Origin: Actinophytocola xanthii
Lineage (GTDB): Bacteria; Actinomycetota; Actinomycetes; Mycobacteriales; Pseudonocardiaceae
Length of the DNA: 64,000 bases
Assembly: GCF_001921205.1 (NCBI RefSeq)
Contig: NZ_MSIE01000015.1
Coordinates: 1-64,000, forward strand
Reading direction: 5' to 3'
Shown here piece by piece: positions 60,531-64,000 of the stretch. Numbering within the stretch: the first letter of the stretch is position 1; each line of letters opens with the position of its first letter. A program made the position numbers and the translations under genes. The notes beneath the pieces were generated by a model, which was not told the DNA's origin, searched no databases, and saw nothing but the letters and a program-made list of their open reading frames with translations.

Positions 60531-62771
60531 GTGTCGACTTTCGGTGAGGTTCTCGTCCGGTTTCGGCGGCAGGCTGGGCTGACGCAGGAAGGGCTGGCCG
60601 AGGCATCCGGGTTGAGCGTGCGGGCGTTGCGGGACGTCGAGCGCGGTCGGACGCGGGCCGTGCAGCGGCGTTCGGCGGAGGCGTTGGCGGATGCGTTGGG
60701 GCTGGCCGGCACGGACCGGAACCTGTTCGTGTCCGCCGCTCGGGAGGGGCGCCGACGAACCGCGGAGTCCGGGACCCCGCCTGGGGAGTCCGAAACCGCG
60801 CCCGCGGAGTACACGGGCCTGCCGCTGGCGGTGCCTGATCTGGTCGGGCGCGACGACGAGTTGGCGTGGTTGTCCGAACTGGCGGCGACCGGCGGAACCG
60901 TTGCTGTGGTGGGACATCCCGGCGTGGGCAAGACGGCGCTGGCGCTGGCTGCCGCACGACGGCTGCGGTCGGCGTTCCCGGACGGATGCCTCTGGGTCGA
61001 TCTGCGGGGCATGGACGAGCAGCCGGTGACCGTTCGTGCGGCACTCGACCGGCTGTTGCGGGCGTTGGGGGTGCCGTCGTCGGAGGACTCGTCCTCGGAG
61101 TCGGATCAGGTCGTGCTGTACCGGTCGGTCCTGGCCGGGCGCCGAACGCTGGTCGTGTTGGACAACGCGGCCGACGAGCTGCAGGTCCGTCCGTTGCTCG
61201 CGGCGACGCCCGGTTGTCTGACCCTGGTGACCTGCCGTCAGGTGCTGGCCGGGTTGGAGGGCGTGCGCTGGTTGTGGTTGGAGCCGCTCGCCGAGGGCGC
61301 GGCACTCGACCTGCTGGCCACGATCGTGGGCGAGGACCGGGTGACCGCGGAGCCCCGGGCGGCGGCGGAGTTGGCGGAGCTGTGCGGGAACCTGCCCCTG
61401 GCGGTGCGGATCGCGGGCAACCGGTTGGCGACCAGGCCGCGCTGGTCGCTTTCCTATCTGGTCGACCTGCTGGGCGACGAGCGCACCCGGCTCGGCTCGC
61501 TGTCCGCCGGGGACCTGCGGATGCGCCCGGTGTTCGAGATGTCGTACCGGCGGTTGCCGCCGACGGTGCGGCTGGTGTTCCGCCGGTTGGCGGCGGTGCC
61601 CGGCGTGGACTTCGGCGACGAGCTCGCCGCGGTCGCCACCGGCATGAGCGGCCCGGAGGTGCGGCTGTGCCTCGGCGAGCTCGCGGACGCCAGCCTGCTG
61701 CAAGCACGTCCGGCGGGCCGGTTCCAGTTTCACGACCTGCTTCGCCTGTTCGCGATCGAGCGTTGGGAGGCGGAGGAGGCGTCCGCCACTCGGGAGCAGG
61801 TGTCCGACGCCGTGCGCGGCCACCTGCTGAGCACGGCCACCGCCGCGGCCGACGCCTTCGCCCCGGCCGCGTCGCGCGGCGGCGTGTTCGGCTCGGACGC
61901 CGAGGCGGGCGAATGGCTGGCTCGGGAGGAGTCGAACTGGATCGCCGTGCACCGTGCGGCGGCCGGGGCCGGTGAGCACCGCCCGGTGGTGGAGCTGGCG
62001 ACGGCGCTCGTCTGGTACGCCAACCACCGGTGGCTCGGACTGCCCTGGGTCGAGATCTTCGAACTCGGCGCGACCGCCGCGTCCGCGATCGGTGACCGGG
62101 CGGCCGAGGCGACGCTGCTGAACGACCTCGGGTGGGCCCTGGGCGTGTGCCTCGGTGATCGCGCGGCCTCACTGCGGACCCACCAGCAGGCGCTGGCCGC
62201 CGCGATCGAGTCGGGTGAGCGACGCGAGGAGACCGAGGCGTACGCGTTCATCGGAACGGCGTTGGAGTTCCTCGGCCGGCCGGAGGAGGCCCTCGAGTTC
62301 GCGCGGCAAGCCGCCGCGCGGGCCGAGGAGTTCGACTTCTGGCTGGTGCGGCTGTCCGTGTTGAACCGGCTCGCTTCCGTGCTGCACAGCCTGGGCCGGT
62401 ACGAGGAGGCGCTCTCGGTGTACCACGACGTGCTCGCGGAGGCCGACCGGCAGCAGAGCGGAGCCTCACTCGAAACCCGGCGAATGATGGTGGCCTATGT
62501 CAAGGAGGGCGTCGGCGACTGCCTGGTCGCCCTTGGCAAGCTGCGCGAAGCCGCCGAGACGTTTCGGGAGACTCGGCGGACGCGCGTCGAGCTCGGCTCG
62601 GTCGGCAACGTGGCGGTCGCCGCGTTGAACGAGGGCAGGGCATGGCTGTTGGCGAAGGAGTACGAGCGGGCCCGAGAATGTCTGCACTACGCGTTGGACG
62701 CCTACGGCGATCTGGCGCCGAACGGGCGCGCGCAGGTGCTGGCCGAGCTGGCTCGGCTACCGGCGCAGTGA
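60531..62771 (+). CDS. XRE-HTH / NB-ARC / TPR regulator
   Basis: This protein has about 746 residues from GTG 60531 (GGGGGCGA upstream); ATG 60519 is possible. The N-terminal helix-turn-helix (FRRQAGLTQEGLAEASGLSV, RALRDVERGRTRAVQ) is joined to a STAND NTPase with DLVGRDDELAWL, Walker A VVGHPGVGKTALAL and RRTLVVLDNAAD. A C-terminal TPR array runs from about residue 480 to 740. Such proteins control secondary metabolism or stress genes in actinomycetes. It is paralogous to the partial gene at 63546. Confidence 0.9.
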   Translation: MSTFGEVLVRFRRQAGLTQEGLAEASGLSVRALRDVERGRTRAVQRRSAEALADALGLAGTDRNLFVSAAREGRRRTAESGTPPGESETAPAEYTGLPLAVPDLVGRDDELAWLSELAATGGTVAVVGHPGVGKTALALAAARRLRSAFPDGCLWVDLRGMDEQPVTVRAALDRLLRALGVPSSEDSSSESDQVVLYRSVLAGRRTLVVLDNAADELQVRPLLAATPGCLTLVTCRQVLAGLEGVRWLWLEPLAEGAALDLLATIVGEDRVTAEPRAAAELAELCGNLPLAVRIAGNRLATRPRWSLSYLVDLLGDERTRLGSLSAGDLRMRPVFEMSYRRLPPTVRLVFRRLAAVPGVDFGDELAAVATGMSGPEVRLCLGELADASLLQARPAGRFQFHDLLRLFAIERWEAEEASATREQVSDAVRGHLLSTATAAADAFAPAASRGGVFGSDAEAGEWLAREESNWIAVHRAAAGAGEHRPVVELATALVWYANHRWLGLPWVEIFELGATAASAIGDRAAEATLLNDLGWALGVCLGDRAASLRTHQQALAAAIESGERREETEAYAFIGTALEFLGRPEEALEFARQAAARAEEFDFWLVRLSVLNRLASVLHSLGRYEEALSVYHDVLAEADRQQSGASLETRRMMVAYVKEGVGDCLVALGKLREAAETFRETRRTRVELGSVGNVAVAALNEGRAWLLAKEYERARECLHYALDAYGDLAPNGRAQVLAELARLPAQ

Positions 62772-62794
62772 TCCCCGCCGACATGCCGACGCTC

Positions 62795-63442
62795 TCAGAT
62801 CAGGCCGAGGCGGATGGCATAGGCGACCGCGTGGGTTCTGTTGTGCAGGCCGAGCCGGGTGAGCAGGCTGTGCAACGTGTTCTTCACCGTCCGCTCGGAG
62901 TAGGACAGCTGCTGGGCGATCCGTCCGGTGTCCAGCCCGTCGGCGAGCAGCCGCAGCACGTCCGCCTCGCGGCAGGTCAAGCCGTTCAGTGACAGGTCGC
63001 GGGGGGCGAGGGTCTCCGCGTGCAGCCGGGAAAGCCCGCGCAGGAGGCTGCCGAGCTGCTCGGGCGGAACGTCGCCGCGACCGCGGCGGGCATCGGCGAC
63101 CGCTCTCAGCAACCGCATTCCGGTCGCCTCCTCGCGCGGCACGAGCACCGCGAGGCCGCGTTCCACAGCCGCCCACAGCTCCACCATCCGAGGCTGGTCG
63201 GCGATCAGGACAAGCCGGCTGGTGTGGGTGGTCGGCATGTCGTGGAGGGCGGGCTCGGCGATGGCGACGACCACCTCGGCCGCCGTCAGGTCGTCGAGCA
63301 GCTCGATTCCCGGCTTCCCGGTCAGCTCGCTGCGCAGACCGGCGCGGACCAGCGGATCGGTCGCCTGCACGCACACGCGGGTGGCGCTGCGCGGCCGCGT
63401 GTCGGTCGAGCGGGGAGTCGGCCACGCTGTGACGGCTGTCAT
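62795..63442 (-). CDS. Third orphan LuxR/NarL-type regulator
   Basis: This 215-residue protein has a receiver-like N-terminus (VCVQATDPLVRAGLRSEL) whose Asp position reads EVVVAIAEP, so no phospho-acceptor. The HTH is LTCREADVLRLLADGLDTGRIAQQL with YSERTVKNTLHSLLTRLGLHNR, ending HAVAYAIRLGLI. It belongs to the same subfamily as those at 32272 and 53492. It lies between two XRE-NB-ARC regulators, convergent with the first and divergent from the second. Confidence 0.9.
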   Translation of the reverse strand: MTAVTAWPTPRSTDTRPRSATRVCVQATDPLVRAGLRSELTGKPGIELLDDLTAAEVVVAIAEPALHDMPTTHTSRLVLIADQPRMVELWAAVERGLAVLVPREEATGMRLLRAVADARRGRGDVPPEQLGSLLRGLSRLHAETLAPRDLSLNGLTCREADVLRLLADGLDTGRIAQQLSYSERTVKNTLHSLLTRLGLHNRTHAVAYAIRLGLI

Positions 63443-63545
63443 GGCTCAAGGAAACCGCTCGTCGTCGCGGAAGAGGAGGCGGAACGGGGGAAGGTTTTAT
63501 GACACCTGTTTTCTGCCGGTCAGTTCTGCCGGTTAAATACGAACT

Positions 63546-64000
63546 GTGGATCAGTCTGCCGGGCCGGCGTCGTCCTTCGGTGAACTCCTCATCGCTCATC
63601 GGCGTGCGGCGGGGTTGACACAGGAGGGGTTGGCGGAGGCCTCGGGGCTGAGTGTGCGGGCGTTGCGCGATGTCGAGCGTGGTCGAACGCGTGCCGTCCA
63701 GCGGCGTTCGGCTGACGCGCTCGCGGCCGCGCTGGGCCTGGGATCGCCGGAACGAGATCTGTTCCTGGCCAGCGCACAGGAGGGCCGGCGCCGGTCGACC
63801 GGGCCGGAGAACGGGTCGGCGTCGGCGGAGCTGTCGATGCTGCCGCCCGTGGTTCCCGATCTGGTCGGGCGTGCTGACGTGCTGGCTGGCCTCCGACGGG
63901 CCGTGGGCAGCGGGGGAGTCGTCGCGGTGGTGGGACAGCCCGGGGTGGGGAAGACGACGGCAGCGGTGTGGATGGCGCATGAGCTGCGGTCGGCTTACCC
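63546..64000 (+). CDS. XRE-HTH / NB-ARC regulator, cut by the window end
   Basis: The gene begins at GTG 63546 and runs off the right edge after 151 codons. The HTH (HRRAAGLTQEGLAEASGLSV, RALRDVERGRTRAVQ) and the NTPase start (DLVGRADVLAGL, Walker A VVGQPGVGKTTAAV) are nearly identical in pattern to the regulator at 60531, so the two are recent paralogues. No SD is seen; TTAAAT at 63534-63539 close to the GTG could be the -10 of a leaderless transcript. Confidence 0.85.
   Translation, partial: MDQSAGPASSFGELLIAHRRAAGLTQEGLAEASGLSVRALRDVERGRTRAVQRRSADALAAALGLGSPERDLFLASAQEGRRRSTGPENGSASAELSMLPPVVPDLVGRADVLAGLRRAVGSGGVVAVVGQPGVGKTTAAVWMAHELRSAY

Noticed and set aside
1-64000. CRISPR arrays, tRNA and rRNA genes
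   Set aside because: No regularly spaced identical direct repeats, cloverleaf sequences or conserved rRNA stretches were seen on either strand. The only tandem repeats are the coding 48-bp units.

Overview
This window is high-GC actinobacterial DNA. The frequent GTG starts, AfsR/SARP and NB-ARC/TPR regulators, LuxR/NarL-type output proteins, an MMPL transporter and an actinomycete-type contractile injection system together suggest a filamentous actinomycete, probably of the Pseudonocardiales. The genus is inference; no rRNA or tRNA gene is visible to fix it.

Layout, left to right. (1) 1-8.0 kb: an MMPL exporter converges on an OmpR-type two-component pair, followed by a hemerythrin-like protein, a secreted trypsin-like protease with a good sigma70-type promoter, and a DUF2218 membrane protein. 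(2) 8.45-11.2 kb: a large AfsR/SARP-type regulator. (3) 11.46-25.25 kb: eleven tightly packed minus-strand genes with no PKS or NRPS. They encode an aldehyde dehydrogenase homologue, a TrpB-like PLP enzyme, an FAD monooxygenase, two paralogous flavin amine oxidases, a saccharopine-dehydrogenase-like protein, a small membrane protein, an FMO/Baeyer-Villiger-type monooxygenase, a divergent acyl-AMP ligase, a CrtA-like monooxygenase and an alpha/beta hydrolase. I do not recognise the product; this is the best candidate for an undescribed pathway. A divergent esterase shares its promoter region, which holds a perfect 12-bp palindrome. (4) 26.2-30.8 kb: a saccharopine-dehydrogenase-like protein, an SGNH-hydrolase homologue whose nucleophilic Ser is Asn, then a decay zone with a serine-recombinase remnant, a truncated hydrolase and an internally deleted lipase, then two small overlapping genes.

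(5) 30.8-54.1 kb: an extracellular/cytoplasmic contractile injection system (eCIS/CIS) locus. Recognisable parts are sheath, two tube-type proteins, tail-assembly-like protein, DUF6760, repeat-rich protein, LysM baseplate protein, gp27/gp5-like spike, PAAR tip, gp25, baseplate J, tail protein I, DUF4255 tail terminator, AAA+ ATPase and a DUF4157 effector candidate. Three envelope proteins go with it: a COG1470-type membrane protein, a PD40 beta-propeller protein and a zinc-ribbon/discoidin-like membrane protein. The locus is bracketed by two paralogous orphan LuxR regulators. No tape-measure gene is evident.

(6) 54.1-64 kb: a MITE-like element whose CTAG ends supply the stop codons of two convergent genes, a second AfsR-like STAND regulator, an IS3 transposase remnant, an orphan ORC/CDC6-like ATPase, a broken coding fragment, a small secreted protein, and two paralogous XRE-NB-ARC-TPR regulators (the second cut by the window edge) flanking a third LuxR paralogue.

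Starts were chosen from Shine-Dalgarno position, gene overlap and domain boundaries. All functions are read from sequence by eye.
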